Positions 36,274 to 49,770 are shown, numbered from the stretch's first letter. The stretch: DNA of 64,000 nt from Albidovulum sp. (GCA_028823855.1 JAPPFL010000006.1:1-64000); one strand, 5' to 3'. Numbers and translations: made by a program. The notes: generated by a model from the letters alone, not told the origin.

Positions 36274-36495
36274 TTAACCTTCTTCTTCGCGTCCCGGCTC
36301 AGGCTCCGCGGGCCGCTCTTCGATGATTTTGGCAAGATGCGGAATCTTCGCGACCATGCCGCGGGTGGCGGGCGTATCCTCCAGTTCCCGAACCTTGTGC
36401 ATTTTGTTCAGTCCGAGGCCGATAAGCGTCTGCCGCTGCTTCGCGGGCCTGCGTATGGGCGAGCCGATTTGCTTTACTAGGATTGTTCCGGGCAT
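36274..36495 (-). CDS. rpmD: Ribosomal protein L30
   Basis: A 73-aa protein. The core up to about residue 58 is typical ([23 protein letters not shown]), and it is followed by a Glu/Pro-rich tail of about 15 residues beyond the common 60-aa length. It lies 4 bp after rpsE. Confidence 0.96.
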   Translation of the reverse strand: MPGTILVKQIGSPIRRPAKQRQTLIGLGLNKMHKVRELEDTPATRGMVAKIPHLAKIIEERPAEPEPGREEEG

Positions 36496-36499
36496 TTCG

Positions 36500-37054
36500 C
36501 TAGGCCCCCTGGCCGCTCGTGGCTTCGGCTTCCGGCTTCCTTAGGATGTGGGACACCTTCTTTCCCCGGCGATAGGCGACCCAGCGAGGGCTTGAGCTGT
36601 TGTTCAAGGCTTGCATGGTAGCGCGGATCATGTTGTAGGCGTTGGCAGAGCCAATGGACTTGGCGACAACGTCCTGAACGCCGAGCATCTCGAACACGGC
36701 TCTCATCGGGCCTCCGGCGATAATCCCGGTGCCCTGGGGCGCGGCTCTAAGTATTACTTTCCCGGCGCCGTGCCGTCCTTCGATGTCGTGGTGAAGAGTA
36801 CGTCCTTCGCGCAGCGGAACGCGGACCATGTTTCTCTTCGCCTTTTCTGTCGCCTTGCGGATCGCTTCGGGAACTTCCTTCGCCTTGCCCTTGCCGTACC
36901 CCACGCGCCCCTTCTGATCGCCGACGACCACGAGCGCGGAGAATCCGAAGCGCTTGCCGCCCTTGACCGTCTTCGACACCCTGTTGATTGCAACAAGCCG
37001 ATCGCCAAATTCGGGTTGCTCGTCTCGCCCTCGCCGACCGTTATCTCTCGCCAT
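36500..37054 (-). CDS. rpsE: Ribosomal protein S5
   Basis: A 184-aa small-subunit protein involved in decoding fidelity. The double-stranded RNA-binding-like N-domain ([23 protein letters not shown]) and the C-domain ([25 protein letters not shown]) are complete. It lies 12 bp after rplR. Confidence 0.97.
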   Translation of the reverse strand: MARDNGRRGRDEQPEFGDRLVAINRVSKTVKGGKRFGFSALVVVGDQKGRVGYGKGKAKEVPEAIRKATEKAKRNMVRVPLREGRTLHHDIEGRHGAGKVILRAAPQGTGIIAGGPMRAVFEMLGVQDVVAKSIGSANAYNMIRATMQALNNSSSPRWVAYRRGKKVSHILRKPEAEATSGQGA

Positions 37055-37066
37055 GCAACAATCCTC

Positions 37067-37426
37067 CTAGAATCGCAGGCCGCCTTCTCGGGCCGCCTCC
37101 GCCAGCGCGCGCACGCGCCCGTGGTAAAGAAATGCGCCGCGATCGAAATAGCATTCGGCTATTCCGGCTTCCCTGGCCTTTTCGGCGATCGCGGCGCCGA
37201 CTTTCGTCGCGGCGGCGACATTGCTGCCGCGCTCCAATCCGAGCGACTTGTCCCGTGAAGAAGCCGACGCGAGCGTGACGCCCTTGTCGTCGTCGATTAA
37301 CTGGGCCGAAATGTGCAGGTTGGATCTGTGAACGGAAAGGCGCAGCCGCCCCCGAGCGACCTTTTTCAGGCGATTGCGCACGCGCGTGCGCCTCCGCGCA
37401 AACAAATCCTTCTTTCGAATTGACAT
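37067..37426 (-). CDS. rplR: Ribosomal protein L18
   Basis: A 119-aa 5S-rRNA-binding protein. The start is the ATG at 37426, giving [20 protein letters not shown]; the open frame extends far upstream into rplF but without homology. The core [18 protein letters not shown] and the C-terminal [23 protein letters not shown] are typical. Confidence 0.97.
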   Translation of the reverse strand: MSIRKKDLFARRRTRVRNRLKKVARGRLRLSVHRSNLHISAQLIDDDKGVTLASASSRDKSLGLERGSNVAAATKVGAAIAEKAREAGIAECYFDRGAFLYHGRVRALAEAAREGGLRF

Positions 37427-37437
37427 AATCGCTGTTC

Positions 37438-37971
37438 CTACTTCCGCTTCGCGTCCTTGCGGAAAATATACTCGTCCGAATAGCGAATTCCTTTGCCCTT
37501 GTAGGGCTCGGGCTTTCGCCAACGCCGGATATTCGCCGCGACCTGGCCCACTAGCTGGGCATCGATCCCCTCCACGATGATCTGGGTATTGCGGGGAAGA
37601 GTGACGCTTATGCCGTCGGGAATCGGAAATCTTACTTCGTGGCTGTATCCCAGCGTCAGCTTCAGCGTGCCGCCCTCGAGCTGCGCCCGATAGCCGATTC
37701 CGGAAATCTCGAGTACTTTGCGAAATCCATTGACGACGCCTTCTACGCAGTTCGCGACCATGGTTCGCGACATTCCCCACTGCTGGCGCGCGCGCTTGGA
37801 CAATCCGCGAGGCGATACTACTATGCTTCCCTCGTCCATTGCGATCGTCACGTCGTCGCCCGCAGTGAAGCTGCGAACGCCTTTCGGACCTGTCACCTCG
37901 ACCGTCTGCCCGGACACGCTGGCCGAAACGCCATCCGGAAGCTTGACCGGCTTTTTTCCTATTCGAGACAT
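37438..37971 (-). CDS. rplF: Ribosomal protein L6
   Basis: A 177-aa large-subunit protein near the sarcin-ricin loop. The start at 37971 gives the usual [15 protein letters not shown]; an upstream in-frame start adds 22 residues without family match. The C-terminal signature [13 protein letters not shown] is present. It lies 10 bp after rpsH. Confidence 0.97.
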   Translation of the reverse strand: MSRIGKKPVKLPDGVSASVSGQTVEVTGPKGVRSFTAGDDVTIAMDEGSIVVSPRGLSKRARQQWGMSRTMVANCVEGVVNGFRKVLEISGIGYRAQLEGGTLKLTLGYSHEVRFPIPDGISVTLPRNTQIIVEGIDAQLVGQVAANIRRWRKPEPYKGKGIRYSDEYIFRKDAKRK

Positions 37972-37981
37972 TTGCGCCTCC

Positions 37982-38380
37982 CTAAAACACCGTGCACAGG
38001 ATTTCGCCGCCCACGTTTTTGCCTCTGGCATCCGCATCCGACATTATTCCCTGAGCCGTCGACACGATCGCGACGCCCAGACCCTGGCGGACAGACGGAA
38101 GGTTTTTTACGCCCGAATAGACTCGGCGCCCCGGCTTCGACACGCGCTTCAGCTCTCGTATCGCCGGGCTTCCTTCGAAATACTTCAGCGAAATCTCGAT
38201 CTCGGGATGGCCGCTCCCGGATTCCGCCGATTCGTATCCGCGAATGTAGCCCTCGTTCACCAGCACGTCGAGTACCCAGCGACGCAGCTTCGAAGCGGGA
38301 GTCCGCACTGTCGGCTTGCCTCGCATCTGGGCGTTGCGGATGCGCGTCAGCATATCGCCGAGTGGATCGTTCACCGTCAT
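37982..38380 (-). CDS. rpsH: Ribosomal protein S8
   Basis: A 132-aa 16S-rRNA-binding protein, with N-terminal [15 protein letters not shown] and the C-terminal signature [18 protein letters not shown]. In spc operons it can act as a translational regulator; a target site on this mRNA was not traced. It lies 12 bp after rpsN. Confidence 0.97.
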   Translation of the reverse strand: MTVNDPLGDMLTRIRNAQMRGKPTVRTPASKLRRWVLDVLVNEGYIRGYESAESGSGHPEIEISLKYFEGSPAIRELKRVSKPGRRVYSGVKNLPSVRQGLGVAIVSTAQGIMSDADARGKNVGGEILCTVF

Positions 38381-38392
38381 TCCGCGCCTCCC

Positions 38393-38698
38393 CTACCAGC
38401 TCGACTTAACCATGCCCGGAATTTGCCCGGAACCTCCGAGCTCGCGCAGCGCTATGCGCGAAATCTTGAGCTTTCGGTAATAGCCCTTCGGCCGCCCGGT
38501 CAGTTCGCAGCGATTGTGCATCCGCGTCGCCGAAGAGTTTCGCGGAAGCTTGGCGAGCCTCAGCGTTGCCTTGAACCTTTCCTCCATCGGGGCGTCGCGG
38601 TTATTCGCGATCGCCCTAAGCGCGGCGCGCTTTTCCGCGTATTTTTCGACCATCGCCTTGCGCTTGAGTTCGCGCTCGACCATTGCCTTTTTCGCCAT
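38393..38698 (-). CDS. rpsN: Ribosomal protein S14 (zinc-free type)
   Basis: A 101-aa protein of the long C-minus class, without the CxxC pairs of the short zinc form. It contains [25 protein letters not shown] split across its core, and the start at 38698 gives [14 protein letters not shown]. It lies 19 bp after rplE. Confidence 0.97.
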   Translation of the reverse strand: MAKKAMVERELKRKAMVEKYAEKRAALRAIANNRDAPMEERFKATLRLAKLPRNSSATRMHNRCELTGRPKGYYRKLKISRIALRELGGSGQIPGMVKSSW

Positions 38699-38717
38699 TA
38701 TCCGGTCTCCTTGTCGT

Positions 38718-39269
38718 TCATTTCGTGAACGGAAAATTGAACTGCGCCAGCAAGCTCTTGGCCTCGGCGTCGCTATTCGCAGTAGTGCAGATCGCAATAT
38801 CCAAACCGCGCATTTCATCGACGGAATCGTAGTCGATTTCCGGAAATACGATATGCTCGCGCAGCCCCATCGCGAAGTTCCCGCGACCGTCGAACGACTT
38901 CGGCGAAAGCCCGCGGAAGTCGCGCACGCGCGGCAGCGCGACGTTGACGAGCCTGTCGAGGAATTCATACATGCGGTCGCCGCGAAGAGTTACCTTGACG
39001 CCGATCTGCATGCCTTCGCGCAGCCTGAACCCCGCGATCGACCTGCGGGCTCGAGTGATCACCGCCTTCTGGCCCGCGATTCTCGTCAATTCAGCTTCCG
39101 CCGAATTTATCTTCTTGGAATCCTTGACGGCCTCGCCAACGCCCATGTTGAGCACGACCTTGGCCAGCTTGGGAATCATCATGTCGTTTCGGTAGCCGAA
39201 TTCCTTCCTGAGAGCCTCGCGACCGCTCTCGAAGTAGTGCTTTTTCAGCCTCGGCAATTCTTCAGCCAT
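38718..39269 (-). CDS. rplE: Ribosomal protein L5
   Basis: A 183-aa 5S-rRNA-binding protein. The ATG at 39269 gives [15 protein letters not shown] and overlaps the end of rplX by 8 bp. The family core [20 protein letters not shown] and the C-terminal [19 protein letters not shown] are intact. Confidence 0.97.
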   Translation of the reverse strand: MAEELPRLKKHYFESGREALRKEFGYRNDMMIPKLAKVVLNMGVGEAVKDSKKINSAEAELTRIAGQKAVITRARRSIAGFRLREGMQIGVKVTLRGDRMYEFLDRLVNVALPRVRDFRGLSPKSFDGRGNFAMGLREHIVFPEIDYDSVDEMRGLDIAICTTANSDAEAKSLLAQFNFPFTK

Positions 39270-39576
39270 CGATTCTAGCTCCGGATTTTTTCGCAAACCT
39301 AACTTTCTTGCCGTCTTCTATGCGAAACCCGACGCGGGTCGGACCGCCCTGTTCCGGATCCACCAGCGCGAGATTGGAAAGATCGACGGGCATGTCTTTG
39401 GGAATTCGACCGCCTTTTTCGCCGCCTCTCGGTTTGGTGTGCCGCACTTGCCGATTAATTCCCTCCACGACTGCCTTTCCCTTATTGGGGAAGACAACCA
39501 GTATTTCGCCCTCGCGGTTAAGATCCCTGCCCGCGATAACGACGACCTTGTCGCCCTTTCTGAGTTTTGCGGCCAT
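39262..39576 (-). CDS. rplX: Ribosomal protein L24
   Basis: A 104-aa assembly-initiator protein of the large subunit with a KOW motif ([13 protein letters not shown]). The ATG at 39576 shares one base with the rplN stop (TGATG); a GTG one codon upstream is possible. A strong ggaggtg box precedes both. Confidence 0.96.
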   Translation of the reverse strand: MAAKLRKGDKVVVIAGRDLNREGEILVVFPNKGKAVVEGINRQVRHTKPRGGEKGGRIPKDMPVDLSNLALVDPEQGGPTRVGFRIEDGKKVRFAKKSGARIDG

Positions 39577-39944
39577 CACAGCACCTCCGGCGCGAGCGAA
39601 ATGATCTTCATGAAGCGCCTTGCTCGCAGTTCGCGCACGACGGGTCCGAAGATGCGCGTGCCGATCGGCTCGTTGTTGTTGTTGACAATGACGGCGGCGT
39701 TGCGGTCGAACCGGATCGAAGTGCCGTCCTCGCGCCTAACTTCCTTCGCCGTTCGCACGACGACCGCTCGCCTTAGGTCGCCCTTCTTGACGCGACCGCG
39801 CGGAATCGCTTCCTTAACGGATACGATGATGATGTCGCCGACGGACGCGAATTTGCGCTTCGACCCGCCCAGCACCTTGATGCACTGGACACGGCGAGCG
39901 CCCGAATTGTCTGCAACATCCAGATTTGTCTGCATCTGGATCAT
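39576..39944 (-). CDS. rplN: Ribosomal protein L14
   Basis: A 122-aa universal large-subunit protein, with N-terminal [17 protein letters not shown] and the signature [15 protein letters not shown]-like segment in the centre. It lies 78 bp after rpsQ and is fused by stop/start overlap to rplX. Confidence 0.97.
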   Translation of the reverse strand: MIQMQTNLDVADNSGARRVQCIKVLGGSKRKFASVGDIIIVSVKEAIPRGRVKKGDLRRAVVVRTAKEVRREDGTSIRFDRNAAVIVNNNNEPIGTRIFGPVVRELRARRFMKIISLAPEVL

Positions 39945-40022
39945 TTGGCTTCTCCCGACCTATGGAGGCGGCCGCCCCCAGGGTTTCGTGCAAACCGGCG
40001 AAGCGCCGCTCGAGCCATTCGC

Positions 40023-40250
40023 TCAGGCGAGCACCTCCCAGCGTTTCGTCCTCGACACCGGCGCGCACTCCTGAATTCGAACCGAATCGCCGATCCTGGC
40101 CCGGTTTTCGGCATCATGCGCCGTATACTTCTTCGTCTTTCTCACGGTTTTTTTCATCATCGGATGCGTGAAACGTCTTTCGACAAGCACAGTCACCGTC
40201 TTGTCGCGGCTGTCGCTAACGACCTTGCCCTGCAAAATTCTTTTCGGCAT
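40023..40250 (-). CDS. rpsQ: Ribosomal protein S17
   Basis: A 75-aa OB-fold protein binding 16S rRNA ([21 protein letters not shown], then [20 protein letters not shown]). It lies 5 bp after rpmC. Confidence 0.97.
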   Translation of the reverse strand: MPKRILQGKVVSDSRDKTVTVLVERRFTHPMMKKTVRKTKKYTAHDAENRARIGDSVRIQECAPVSRTKRWEVLA

Positions 40251-40255
40251 GGCGA

Positions 40256-40465
40256 TTAAATCTCTTTTCCTTCGGCTTCCGCCGCTTTTTCCCTGAGCAC
40301 GGTCTTGACGCGCGCCGCGTCCCGGCGAACCTCGCGCACGCGAGCGGGATTGTTCAAAGAACCGGAAGCCTGCTGGAATCTCAAATTGAAGGACTCCTTT
40401 TTCAATCGAACGAGCTCGCCCTCGAGCTCGTCCGCCGACTTATGCCGAAGGTCGGCTGCCCTCAT
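40256..40465 (-). CDS. rpmC: Ribosomal protein L29
   Basis: A 69-aa coiled-coil protein at the peptide exit tunnel, with typical [20 protein letters not shown] and a basic helix 3. It lies 37 bp after rplP and 5 bp before rpsQ. Confidence 0.96.
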   Translation of the reverse strand: MRAADLRHKSADELEGELVRLKKESFNLRFQQASGSLNNPARVREVRRDAARVKTVLREKAAEAEGKEI

Positions 40466-40502
40466 TGTTCCGATCCTCTCAAGGGTGCCGGGCGCGCGCC
40501 CG

Positions 40503-40916
40503 TCACCAGTCCTCTCTCTGCACGACGCGGGTCTTGACCGGGAGCTTCATGGCGGCAAGGCGCATGGCCTCCCTCGCCACGGCTTCCGAAACGCCGTCGA
40601 TCTCAAACATGATCGTCCCGGGCTTGACGCGCGCCGCCCAGTACTCCACGGATCCCTTGCCCTTGCCCATGCGGACCTCGGTTGGCTTTTTCGAAACCGG
40701 AACGTTCGGAAAAATCCGGATCCATACGCGGCCCTGGCGTTTCATCTGCCTTGTCATCGCCCTGCGCGCGGCCTCGATCTGTCTCGCCGTCACACGTTCC
40801 GGCTGCAGAGCCTTCAGCCCGAATGAACCGAAATTGATTTTCGTCCCGCCCGTAGCGAAGCCGCGAATTCGGCCCTTGTGCTGCTTGCGAAACTTCGTGC
40901 GCTGCGGTTGTAGCAT
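40503..40916 (-). CDS. rplP: Ribosomal protein L16
   Basis: A 137-aa protein at the A-site tRNA corridor. [16 protein letters not shown] at the start and [19 protein letters not shown] in the middle are family signatures. It lies 18 bp after rpsC, in S10-operon order. Confidence 0.97.
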   Translation of the reverse strand: MLQPQRTKFRKQHKGRIRGFATGGTKINFGSFGLKALQPERVTARQIEAARRAMTRQMKRQGRVWIRIFPNVPVSKKPTEVRMGKGKGSVEYWAARVKPGTIMFEIDGVSEAVAREAMRLAAMKLPVKTRVVQREDW

Positions 40917-40934
40917 CTTCGCTCTCCAATCGGC

Positions 40935-41639
40935 TTAGCGGCGTCGACGCGGCGGGGCGCCGCCGCCGTCGCGGAACTCTTGAGCCCGTCGGTCTCTCGC
41001 GCCCGGATCGTGCTCCATGATTTCGCCTTTGAAAATCCAGACCTTTACGCCGATTTTCCCGTAGGGCGTCATAGCTTCGGACACCGCGTAGTCGATGTCG
41101 GCCCGCAACGTGTGAAGCGGAACGCGGCCTTCGCGATACCATTCCGTTCGAGCGATCTCGGCCCCGCCCAGCCGGCCTGCGACATTCACGCGGATTCCGA
41201 GCGCGCCCATGCGCATTGCATTCTGCACGGCGCGCTTCATGGCGCGGCGAAACGAAACGCGCTTCTCCAGCTGCTGCGCTACCGATTCCGCTACGAGAAG
41301 GCTGTCGACCTCGGGTTTGCGCACTTCTACGATGTTGAGATGGGTTTCGGACGCGGTCATGGCCGAAACCTTGCGCCTCAGCGCTTCGATGTCGGCACCC
41401 TTCTTTCCGATCACGACTCCCGGCCGCGCCGTGTGGATGGTAACCCGGCATTTCTTGTGGGGGCGCTCAATAATGACCTGGCTGACGCCCGCCTGCGCGC
41501 ATTCTTTCCTGATGAATGATTTGATCTTTAGATCTTCCTGGAGCAAATCGCCAAATTCGTTCCGTTCCGCGTACCAGCGGCTATCCCAGGTTCGGTTGAC
41601 CTGAAGGCGCATGCCGATAGGATTAACCTTCTGACCCAT
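40935..41639 (-). CDS. rpsC: Ribosomal protein S3
   Basis: A 234-aa mRNA-entry protein with an N-terminal KH domain ([16 protein letters not shown]) and C-terminal domain ([23 protein letters not shown]), ending in an Arg-rich tail. It overlaps rplV by 1 bp. Confidence 0.97.
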   Translation of the reverse strand: MGQKVNPIGMRLQVNRTWDSRWYAERNEFGDLLQEDLKIKSFIRKECAQAGVSQVIIERPHKKCRVTIHTARPGVVIGKKGADIEALRRKVSAMTASETHLNIVEVRKPEVDSLLVAESVAQQLEKRVSFRRAMKRAVQNAMRMGALGIRVNVAGRLGGAEIARTEWYREGRVPLHTLRADIDYAVSEAMTPYGKIGVKVWIFKGEIMEHDPGARDRRAQEFRDGGGAPPRRRR

Positions 41640-42019
41640 TAATTTAGCTCCAATTGCTCTCTCACGATGATCGTGAGCTGCGAAACCGGCTTCCTGATCG
41701 GGCCGAATCGCCCCCGCGCGCGCGGGCGGCCGCGGCGCATAACCAGACGCTTTCCGACATAGGCTTCCTTGACGACGAGGCTATCGACATCAAGCTCGTG
41801 ATTGTTTTCGGCATTCGCAACCGCCGACATCAGGCACTTGCGGACATCGATGGCGATGCGCTTCCTGGAAAACGCGAGATCGTCGATCGCCTTCGAAGCT
41901 GGCTTGCCCCTGATCGTTCTCGCTACGAGATTGAGCTTCTGCGGCGAAATCCTGAGCAGACGGCTCTTGGCCATCGCTTCGTTCTCGTCGAGCCTGCGCG
42001 GCAAAGATTCCTTGCCCAT
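41639..42019 (-). CDS. rplV: Ribosomal protein L22
   Basis: A 126-aa tunnel protein. The longer start [15 protein letters not shown] is kept because alphaproteobacterial L22 proteins usually carry such an extension before [19 protein letters not shown]. It lies 2 bp after rpsS. Confidence 0.96.
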   Translation of the reverse strand: MGKESLPRRLDENEAMAKSRLLRISPQKLNLVARTIRGKPASKAIDDLAFSRKRIAIDVRKCLMSAVANAENNHELDVDSLVVKEAYVGKRLVMRRGRPRARGRFGPIRKPVSQLTIIVREQLELN

Positions 42020-42021
42020 GT

Positions 42022-42300
42022 CTAGTTCCGCCTTGCTTTCTTGTCGCCGGCATGACCGTAAAATGTCCGGGTCGGCGAATACTCTCCGAACTTCTGGCCT
42101 ATCATTTCCTCGGTAACTAGTACCGGTATATGCTTGCGCCCGTTGTACACGCCGAATGTCAGCCCTACGAATTGCGGCAAAATCGTCGAGCGGCGCGACC
42201 AGATCTTGATTACTTCCCGACGGCCCGAAAGGCGCGCCCTTTCCGCCTTCTTCAGGATGCTCGCATCAACGAACGGTCCTTTCCAAACAGACCTGGCCAT
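42022..42300 (-). CDS. rpsS: Ribosomal protein S19
   Basis: A 92-aa head protein of the small subunit ([12 protein letters not shown] at the start, [20 protein letters not shown] in the core). It lies 3 bp after rplB. Confidence 0.97.
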   Translation of the reverse strand: MARSVWKGPFVDASILKKAERARLSGRREVIKIWSRRSTILPQFVGLTFGVYNGRKHIPVLVTEEMIGQKFGEYSPTRTFYGHAGDKKARRN

Positions 42301-42303
42301 GAA

Positions 42304-43143
42304 TTATCGTCCTTTCTTGCGGGCGTGGCGGCTGCGGATGATGTATTTGTCCGTGGATTTGTTGGAGCGCGTCCGCATGCCGCGCGTCGGCTTGCCCCAC
42401 GGGGTGACCGGGTGGCGGCCGCCGCTGGATTTTCCTTCGCCGCCGCCGTGCGGGTGATCGACCGGGTTCATCGCCACGCCGCGAACTTTCGGACGTCGCC
42501 CGAGATTTCTGCTGCGCCCGGCCTTTCCAAGATTCTGGTTCGAATTATCGGGATTCGAAACCGCGCCGACGGTGGCCCTGCATTCCTGGCGAACCATGCG
42601 GAGTTCGCCGGACGTCAGGCGAATCATGGCGTAGCCGCCGTCGCGCCCGACAAACTGGGCGTAGGCTCCGGCCGCGCGCGCCAGCTGTCCGCCCTTGCCC
42701 GGCTTGAGTTCCACGTTGTGAACGATCGTACCGACCGGCATGCCCGTGAACGGCATCGCGTTGCCCGGCTTGACATCCGCCTTCGCCGACGAAACGACCC
42801 TGTCGCCGGGCGCGAGGCGCTGAGGCGCCAGGATATACGAAAGCTCGTCGTCCTCGTATCGAATCAGGGCGATGAAGCCCGTCCTGTTGGGATCGTACTC
42901 GATGCGCTCGACGACGGCGGGAATTTCGGTCTTGCTTCGCTTGAAGTCGATTATCCTGTCGAGGCGCTTAGCTCCGCCGCCCCGGCGGCGCATCGTGATG
43001 CGCCCGGTATTGTTGCGGCCGCCGCTGGAGGACTTGCCCTTCCGCAGGCTCTTGCAGGGCGGGCCCTTCCAAAGATCGGAACGGTCGACGAGTACCAGTC
43101 CTCGCTGCCCGGGAGATGTCGGCTTGTAGGATTTCAGTGCCAT
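42304..43143 (-). CDS. rplB: Ribosomal protein L2
   Basis: A 279-aa protein needed for subunit joining and peptidyl-transferase assembly. The catalytic-region signature [20 protein letters not shown], with its conserved His, is intact. It lies 33 bp after rplW. Confidence 0.98.
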   Translation of the reverse strand: MALKSYKPTSPGQRGLVLVDRSDLWKGPPCKSLRKGKSSSGGRNNTGRITMRRRGGGAKRLDRIIDFKRSKTEIPAVVERIEYDPNRTGFIALIRYEDDELSYILAPQRLAPGDRVVSSAKADVKPGNAMPFTGMPVGTIVHNVELKPGKGGQLARAAGAYAQFVGRDGGYAMIRLTSGELRMVRQECRATVGAVSNPDNSNQNLGKAGRSRNLGRRPKVRGVAMNPVDHPHGGGEGKSSGGRHPVTPWGKPTRGMRTRSNKSTDKYIIRSRHARKKGR

Positions 43144-43176
43144 GTCTCGCGCCTTTCTTTGTCCAGCGGCCGGTGC

Positions 43177-43473
43177 CTACAGGCCCGTCGATACGTCGAT
43201 CATGTGGCCCTCGCGCAAGCGCACATAGGCCTTCTTCCGCTCGATTCGGCGACCCTGGACCCCGCGGAATCGAACCCGCTTCCCTTTCGTCCGGACCGTG
43301 TTGACCGATTCAACCTCGACATTGAAAATAGATTCGATCGCTTCCTTGATCGATGACTTGTCGGCATCCACGGCCGTTTCGAAAACGATAGTGTTTCCCG
43401 ACGACGCCATCGTGGACTTCTCGGTGACGACCGGCCGCCGAATAATGTCGTAGTGCTTGGCTTTCGCGGTCAT
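43177..43473 (-). CDS. rplW: Ribosomal protein L23
   Basis: A 98-aa protein at the tunnel exit, docking site for trigger factor and SRP. The core [15 protein letters not shown] and the loop KGKRVRFRG are typical. Its start overlaps the rplD stop by 4 bp. Confidence 0.97.
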   Translation of the reverse strand: MTAKAKHYDIIRRPVVTEKSTMASSGNTIVFETAVDADKSSIKEAIESIFNVEVESVNTVRTKGKRVRFRGVQGRRIERKKAYVRLREGHMIDVSTGL

Positions 43474-44090
43474 TTCAGCCTCTCCTGGAGCGCGGCGACT
43501 CCGGCCCTCGTTAGAACGAGCGTTTCGCGCCTCAAAATGTCGTAGACATTGGCGCCTCCGCTGGGGATGACGTCGAGCCCGGGAACATTGGAAGAGGCCA
43601 GCAGGAAATTTCGGTCAACGCTCGCGCCGTCGATGATCAGGGCTTTCTTCCAGCCCAGCTTGGCGATCGATTTCGCCAGAACGCTCGTTTTCGGCTCCGG
43701 AAGCTCGGCGGACTCGAGAATCACAAGCGCATTCTCCTTCGCCTTCGCGGAAAGCGCGAGCCTGAGCCCGAGTTTCCGAACCTTTTTTGGCAGGCCGTGC
43801 GCATGGCTTCTCGGAACGGGTCCGCCATAGACGCCGCCCTTGCGGAAAATCGGCGCGTTGCGGTCGCCGTGGCGCGCCCTTCCGGTTCCCTTCTGCCTGT
43901 AGATCTTGCGCTTCGAATAGCTGGTTTCCGAGCGCGTCTTCGCCTTGTGGGTGCCCTGGCGAGCTTTCGCCCGCTGCCATCGAACGACGCGGTGAAGTAT
44001 GTCGCTTCTGGGCTCCGCTCCGAATACTCCTTCGTCGAGTTCCACTTCGCCCGTCTCTTCTGCATCGAGATTAATGACGACCGCCTTCAT
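43470..44090 (-). CDS. rplD: Ribosomal protein L4
   Basis: A 206-aa protein with the tunnel loop [21 protein letters not shown] and the alphaproteobacterial style [10 protein letters not shown] before it. L4 can autoregulate S10 operons in gammaproteobacteria; no matching leader was identified here. It overlaps rplC by 4 bp. Confidence 0.97.
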   Translation of the reverse strand: MKAVVINLDAEETGEVELDEGVFGAEPRSDILHRVVRWQRAKARQGTHKAKTRSETSYSKRKIYRQKGTGRARHGDRNAPIFRKGGVYGGPVPRSHAHGLPKKVRKLGLRLALSAKAKENALVILESAELPEPKTSVLAKSIAKLGWKKALIIDGASVDRNFLLASSNVPGLDVIPSGGANVYDILRRETLVLTRAGVAALQERLK

Positions 44091-44869
44091 GCCTGCGTTC
44101 CCTCTCCGGCGGAACTATTCGAAGCCGGCGCTTCGACGGCCCCGTCGCCCTTTGCCGTTTCCGCGCCGGGCGAATTCGCCGCCGTCCTGGTATCGGGCGC
44201 CCTGAACGCTCCCGGCAGCGGCGCATCGCCCGGCAGCGCGTTCTTCGCGGAATCGCGGATCATGACCCAGCCCCCGCGCGAACCCGGAACCGAGCCCTTG
44301 ATCATGATCAGGCCTCGGTCGGAATCGATCCTAACCACCTCCAGATTCTGCGTGGTAACGCGCTCCGCGCCCATCTGGCCGGCCATTTTCTTGCCTTTGA
44401 AGACCTTGCCCGGATCCTGGCACTGGCCCGTCGAGCCGAGCGACCGGTGATTGATCGAAACGCCGTGAGAAGCGCGCAATCCTCTGAAATTGTGGCGCTT
44501 CATCGCGCCCGCGAAGCCCTTGCCGATCGACGTTCCGGACACGTCCACCTTTTGGCCGGGCAAGAAATGGTCGGCCGTGATTTCAGCGCCGATTTCGATG
44601 AGATTCTCGGGCGAAACCCGGAATTCCGCGACCTTGCGCTTCGGCGCAACGGACGCCTTGGCGAAATGACCCCGCATCGCCGATCCGACGCGGCGCGCCT
44701 TCGCGGCGCCGGCGCCAAGCTGCACAGCGGTATAGCCATCCTTCTCCGCCGTCCGTTGCGCTACGACCCTTAGATTGTCTAGATGCAGAACCGTGACCGG
44801 CACCTGGCGGCCGTCATCGAGGAAAAGCCGGGTCATGCCGACCTTCTTCGCTATGACTCCAGAGCGCAT
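44087..44869 (-). CDS. rplC: Ribosomal protein L3
   Basis: A 260-aa protein. The core contains the tip loop [20 protein letters not shown] next to the peptidyl-transferase centre. A tail of about 45 residues rich in Ala, Pro and Gly follows, as often in alphaproteobacteria. It lies 12 bp after rpsJ. Confidence 0.97.
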   Translation of the reverse strand: MRSGVIAKKVGMTRLFLDDGRQVPVTVLHLDNLRVVAQRTAEKDGYTAVQLGAGAAKARRVGSAMRGHFAKASVAPKRKVAEFRVSPENLIEIGAEITADHFLPGQKVDVSGTSIGKGFAGAMKRHNFRGLRASHGVSINHRSLGSTGQCQDPGKVFKGKKMAGQMGAERVTTQNLEVVRIDSDRGLIMIKGSVPGSRGGWVMIRDSAKNALPGDAPLPGAFRAPDTRTAANSPGAETAKGDGAVEAPASNSSAGEGTQA

Positions 44870-44881
44870 TTCCGCGACCTC

Positions 44882-45193
44882 CTAGAGCTTGATCTCGACG
44901 TTGACGCCTGCGGCGAGGTCGAGTTTCATTAAAGCATCCACCGTCTGCGGCGTGGGATCCACGATATCAAGGAGCCGCTTGTGCGTGCGGATTTCCATCT
45001 GCTCGCGCGATTTCTTGTCGATATGCGGCCCGCGAAGGACGGTGAATTTCTCGATACGATTGGGAAGCGGAATCGGCCCTCGGACGCGCGCGCCCGTACG
45101 CTTGGCGGTGTTAACGATTTCCCTCGTGCTGGTATCGAGCACGCGGTAGTCGAACGCCTTGAGCCTAATCCTTATATTCTGGCTGTTTATCAT
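44882..45193 (-). CDS. rpsJ: Ribosomal protein S10
   Basis: A 103-aa protein of the 30S head that also serves as NusE in antitermination ([37 protein letters not shown] split around its loop). It is the first gene of the S10 block, 64 bp after tuf. Confidence 0.97.
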   Translation of the reverse strand: MINSQNIRIRLKAFDYRVLDTSTREIVNTAKRTGARVRGPIPLPNRIEKFTVLRGPHIDKKSREQMEIRTHKRLLDIVDPTPQTVDALMKLDLAAGVNVEIKL

Positions 45194-45257
45194 GTCGCCC
45201 TTCCCGAATTCCGGCTTTCGCGGACGCTCAAGTCGCGCCCGCGCTGCTCGCCTTCCG

Positions 45258-46433
45258 CTACTCTATGATCTTCGAGACCACGCCCGCCCCGACGGTGCGG
45301 CCGCCTTCGCGAATGGCGAATCGAAGCTTCTCTTCCATCGCGATCGGCGAAATGAGCTCGACCTGGAACGAGACATTGTCGCCGGGCATCACGAGTTCGA
45401 TATCCTCCGGCAAGGTCACCGAGCCCGTCACGTCGGTCGTGCGGAAATAAAATTGCGGGCGGTAGTCCGACTGGAACGGCGTGTGGCGTCCGCCCTCGTT
45501 CTTGGTCAGGATATAGGCCTCGGCCTCGAAAACCGTATGCGGAGTAACCGATCCCGGCTTGCAGAGGACCTGGCCGCGCTCGACGCCGTTGCGGTCCACG
45601 CCGCGAAGGAGCGCGCCGATGTTGTCGCCCGCTTCGCCCCGGTCGAGGAGCTTGCGGAACATTTCCACGCCCGTGCAGGTCGTCTTGTGGGTGTCGCGGA
45701 TTCCTACGATTTCGACTTCGTCGCCCACGGTAATGACGCCGCGCTCGACGCGTCCGGTTACGACCGTGCCGCGCCCGGAAATGGAAAAGACGTCTTCGAT
45801 CGGCATCAGGAACGGCTGGTCGATCGGTCGCTCCGGCGTCGGAATGTGGCCGTCCACGGCTTCCATCAGAGCGTCGACGCTGCTCTTGCCGATCTGTTCG
45901 TCCTTGCCGTCCAGAGCGGCAAGCGCCGAACCGCTGACAACCGGGATATCGTCTCCCGGAAAGTCGTAGTCCGACAGCAATTCGCGAACTTCCATTTCGA
46001 CCAGTTCGAGCAATTCCTCGTCGTCGACCTGGTCAACCTTGTTCAAATAGACCACGAGCGCGGGAACGCCGACCTGGCGGGCTAGCAGGATATGCTCGCG
46101 CGTCTGCGGCATCGGGCCGTCGGCGGCGCTAACCACAAGGATGGCGCCATCCATCTGGGCGGCGCCGGTGATCATGTTCTTTACGTAGTCGGCGTGCCCC
46201 GGGCAGTCGACATGGGCATAGTGGCGCTGTTCGGTTTCGTATTCGACATGCGCCGTCGAAATCGTGATTCCGCGCGCTTTCTCTTCCGGAGCCGCGTCGA
46301 TGCTGTCGTAGGCTTGGAATTCGCCGTAATATTTCGTTATCGCCGCCGTTAGCGTGGTCTTGCCGTGGTCGACGTGGCCGATCGTTCCCACGTTGACGTG
46401 CGGTTTATTTCGTACGAACTTTTCCTTGGCCAT
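45258..46433 (-). CDS. tuf: Elongation factor Tu
   Basis: A 391-aa GTPase delivering aminoacyl-tRNA to the ribosome: G1 GHVDHGKTT near residue 18, G3 DCPGHADY near 75 and G4 NKVD near 130. Only this one copy lies in the window. It sits between fusA and rpsJ as in the str operon. Confidence 0.98.
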   Translation of the reverse strand: MAKEKFVRNKPHVNVGTIGHVDHGKTTLTAAITKYYGEFQAYDSIDAAPEEKARGITISTAHVEYETEQRHYAHVDCPGHADYVKNMITGAAQMDGAILVVSAADGPMPQTREHILLARQVGVPALVVYLNKVDQVDDEELLELVEMEVRELLSDYDFPGDDIPVVSGSALAALDGKDEQIGKSSVDALMEAVDGHIPTPERPIDQPFLMPIEDVFSISGRGTVVTGRVERGVITVGDEVEIVGIRDTHKTTCTGVEMFRKLLDRGEAGDNIGALLRGVDRNGVERGQVLCKPGSVTPHTVFEAEAYILTKNEGGRHTPFQSDYRPQFYFRTTDVTGSVTLPEDIELVMPGDNVSFQVELISPIAMEEKLRFAIREGGRTVGAGVVSKIIE

Positions 46434-46481
46434 CTTTCAATTCCCTTTTTTGACCATGCGCGCCGCAGCCGCTGCGCGGCC

Positions 46482-48602
<2,121 letters not shown>

Positions 48603-48626
48603 TGTCCTGATCCCGATGCCTGCGAT

Positions 48627-49097
48627 TTACCAGCGGTAGTGGCTGAAGGCCTTGTTGGCTTCGGCCATCTTGTGGGTGTCTTCCCGGCGCTTGACCGCCG
48701 CGCCGCGCGACGCGACCGCGTCCATGAGCTCTCCGGCGAGCTTTTCCTCCATCGTGTGCTCGCCGCGATTGCGCGCGGCGGCGATAAGCCAGCGAATCGC
48801 GAGGGCGTCCCGCCTTTCGGACCGGACTTCAACGGGGATCTGGTACGTGGTTCCCCCGACCCGGCGAGAGCGCACTTCAATGACCGGCTTCACGTTGGCC
48901 AGCGCCTCGTGGAATACGTCGACGGGCTCTCGTCGGAGCCTTTGTTCGACGCGCTCTAGCGACCGGTAGACGATTCGCTCCGCGACCGCCTTTTTCCCGT
49001 CCTTCATCAAGTTGTTCATAAACTTCGTAAGCATCCTGTCGCCGAATTTGGCATCCGGCAGGACTTCGCGTTTTTCGGCGCGGTGGCGTCGAGACAT
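48627..49097 (-). CDS. rpsG: Ribosomal protein S7
   Basis: A 156-aa 16S-rRNA assembly protein ([20 protein letters not shown], then [18 protein letters not shown]). It lies 12 bp after rpsL. S7 commonly represses its own operon by binding the rpsL-rpsG gap; here the gap is only 12 bp. Confidence 0.97.
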   Translation of the reverse strand: MSRRHRAEKREVLPDAKFGDRMLTKFMNNLMKDGKKAVAERIVYRSLERVEQRLRREPVDVFHEALANVKPVIEVRSRRVGGTTYQIPVEVRSERRDALAIRWLIAAARNRGEHTMEEKLAGELMDAVASRGAAVKRREDTHKMAEANKAFSHYRW

Positions 49098-49109
49098 CGA
49101 TTCGGCCCC

Positions 49110-49481
49110 CTATTTCGGGCGCTTCGCGCCGTATTTGGAACGGCGCTGGCGGCGGTCCTTCACGCCCTGGGTGTCCAGAACGCCGCGCAGGATGTGGTAG
49201 CGCACGCCCGGCAAATCCTTGACTCTGCCGCCTCGAATCAAAACCGACGAATGCTCCTGAAGATTGTGGGATTCTCCCGGAATATAGGAGATAACCTCGA
49301 AGCCGGCGGTCAGGCGAACCTTGGCGACTTTCCGCATCGCGGAATTGGGCTTTTTCGGCGTCGTCGTATACACTCGCGTGCAGACCCCGCGCTTCTGCGG
49401 GCATCCCTGCAGGTGAATGGATTTCGTTCTCTTCACTTTTGGCTGCCGCGGCTTGCGGATCAGCTGCTGGATCGTTGGCAT
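49110..49481 (-). CDS. rpsL: Ribosomal protein S12
   Basis: A 123-aa decoding-centre protein. The loop [14 protein letters not shown] carries the conserved Lys whose changes give streptomycin resistance, here wild type, and [13 protein letters not shown] is intact. It is the first gene of the str operon, with a likely promoter at 49674-49703 and a leader of about 185 nt. Confidence 0.97.
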   Translation of the reverse strand: MPTIQQLIRKPRQPKVKRTKSIHLQGCPQKRGVCTRVYTTTPKKPNSAMRKVAKVRLTAGFEVISYIPGESHNLQEHSSVLIRGGRVKDLPGVRYHILRGVLDTQGVKDRRQRRSKYGAKRPK

Positions 49482-49673
49482 GCGGTCGACCGCCTCCTTT
49501 CACATTGCGCCTCCGGCAACCGGAGAAAACACGACTTCGCGGCGCATCGGGATCCGGTCCTGATCCGGTGCGCATTTGGCTCATAGGATCGCGGCGCTTC
49601 CGCCGGGATCGTGATTGAAAAAATTCCGTCTTTCTTCGCCGCCGGGCGAAAACCCGCCGAGCAAGTGGGTGGG

Positions 49674-49703
49674 CGTATATGCGCGATTCGCCCGTCCTGT
49701 CAA
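49674..49703 (-). promoter_or_regulatory. Probable sigma70 promoter of the rpsL-led operon
   Basis: On the minus strand a perfect -35 box TTGACA (49703-49698) is followed after 18 bp by TATACG (49679-49674). It lies between the rpoC end hairpin and rpsL and points into the str operon. The -10 box matches 4 of 6 consensus bases. Confidence 0.6.
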
Positions 49704-49749
49704 CAGGAAATAATCACAATTTTCTCGTCCTCCGCGTCCTTTTCCGCAC

Positions 49750-49769
49750 TTGCGCCCCAATCGGCGCAA
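49750..49769 (-). terminator. Hairpin directly after rpoC
   Basis: The arms ttgcgcc (49750-49756) and ggcgcaa (49763-49769) form a perfect 7-bp stem with a 6-base loop, beginning 2 bases after the rpoC stop. There is no T-run on the minus strand, so full intrinsic termination is uncertain; it may be a 3'-end stabiliser or a leaky terminator before the rpsL promoter. Confidence 0.5.
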
Positions 49770-49770
49770 A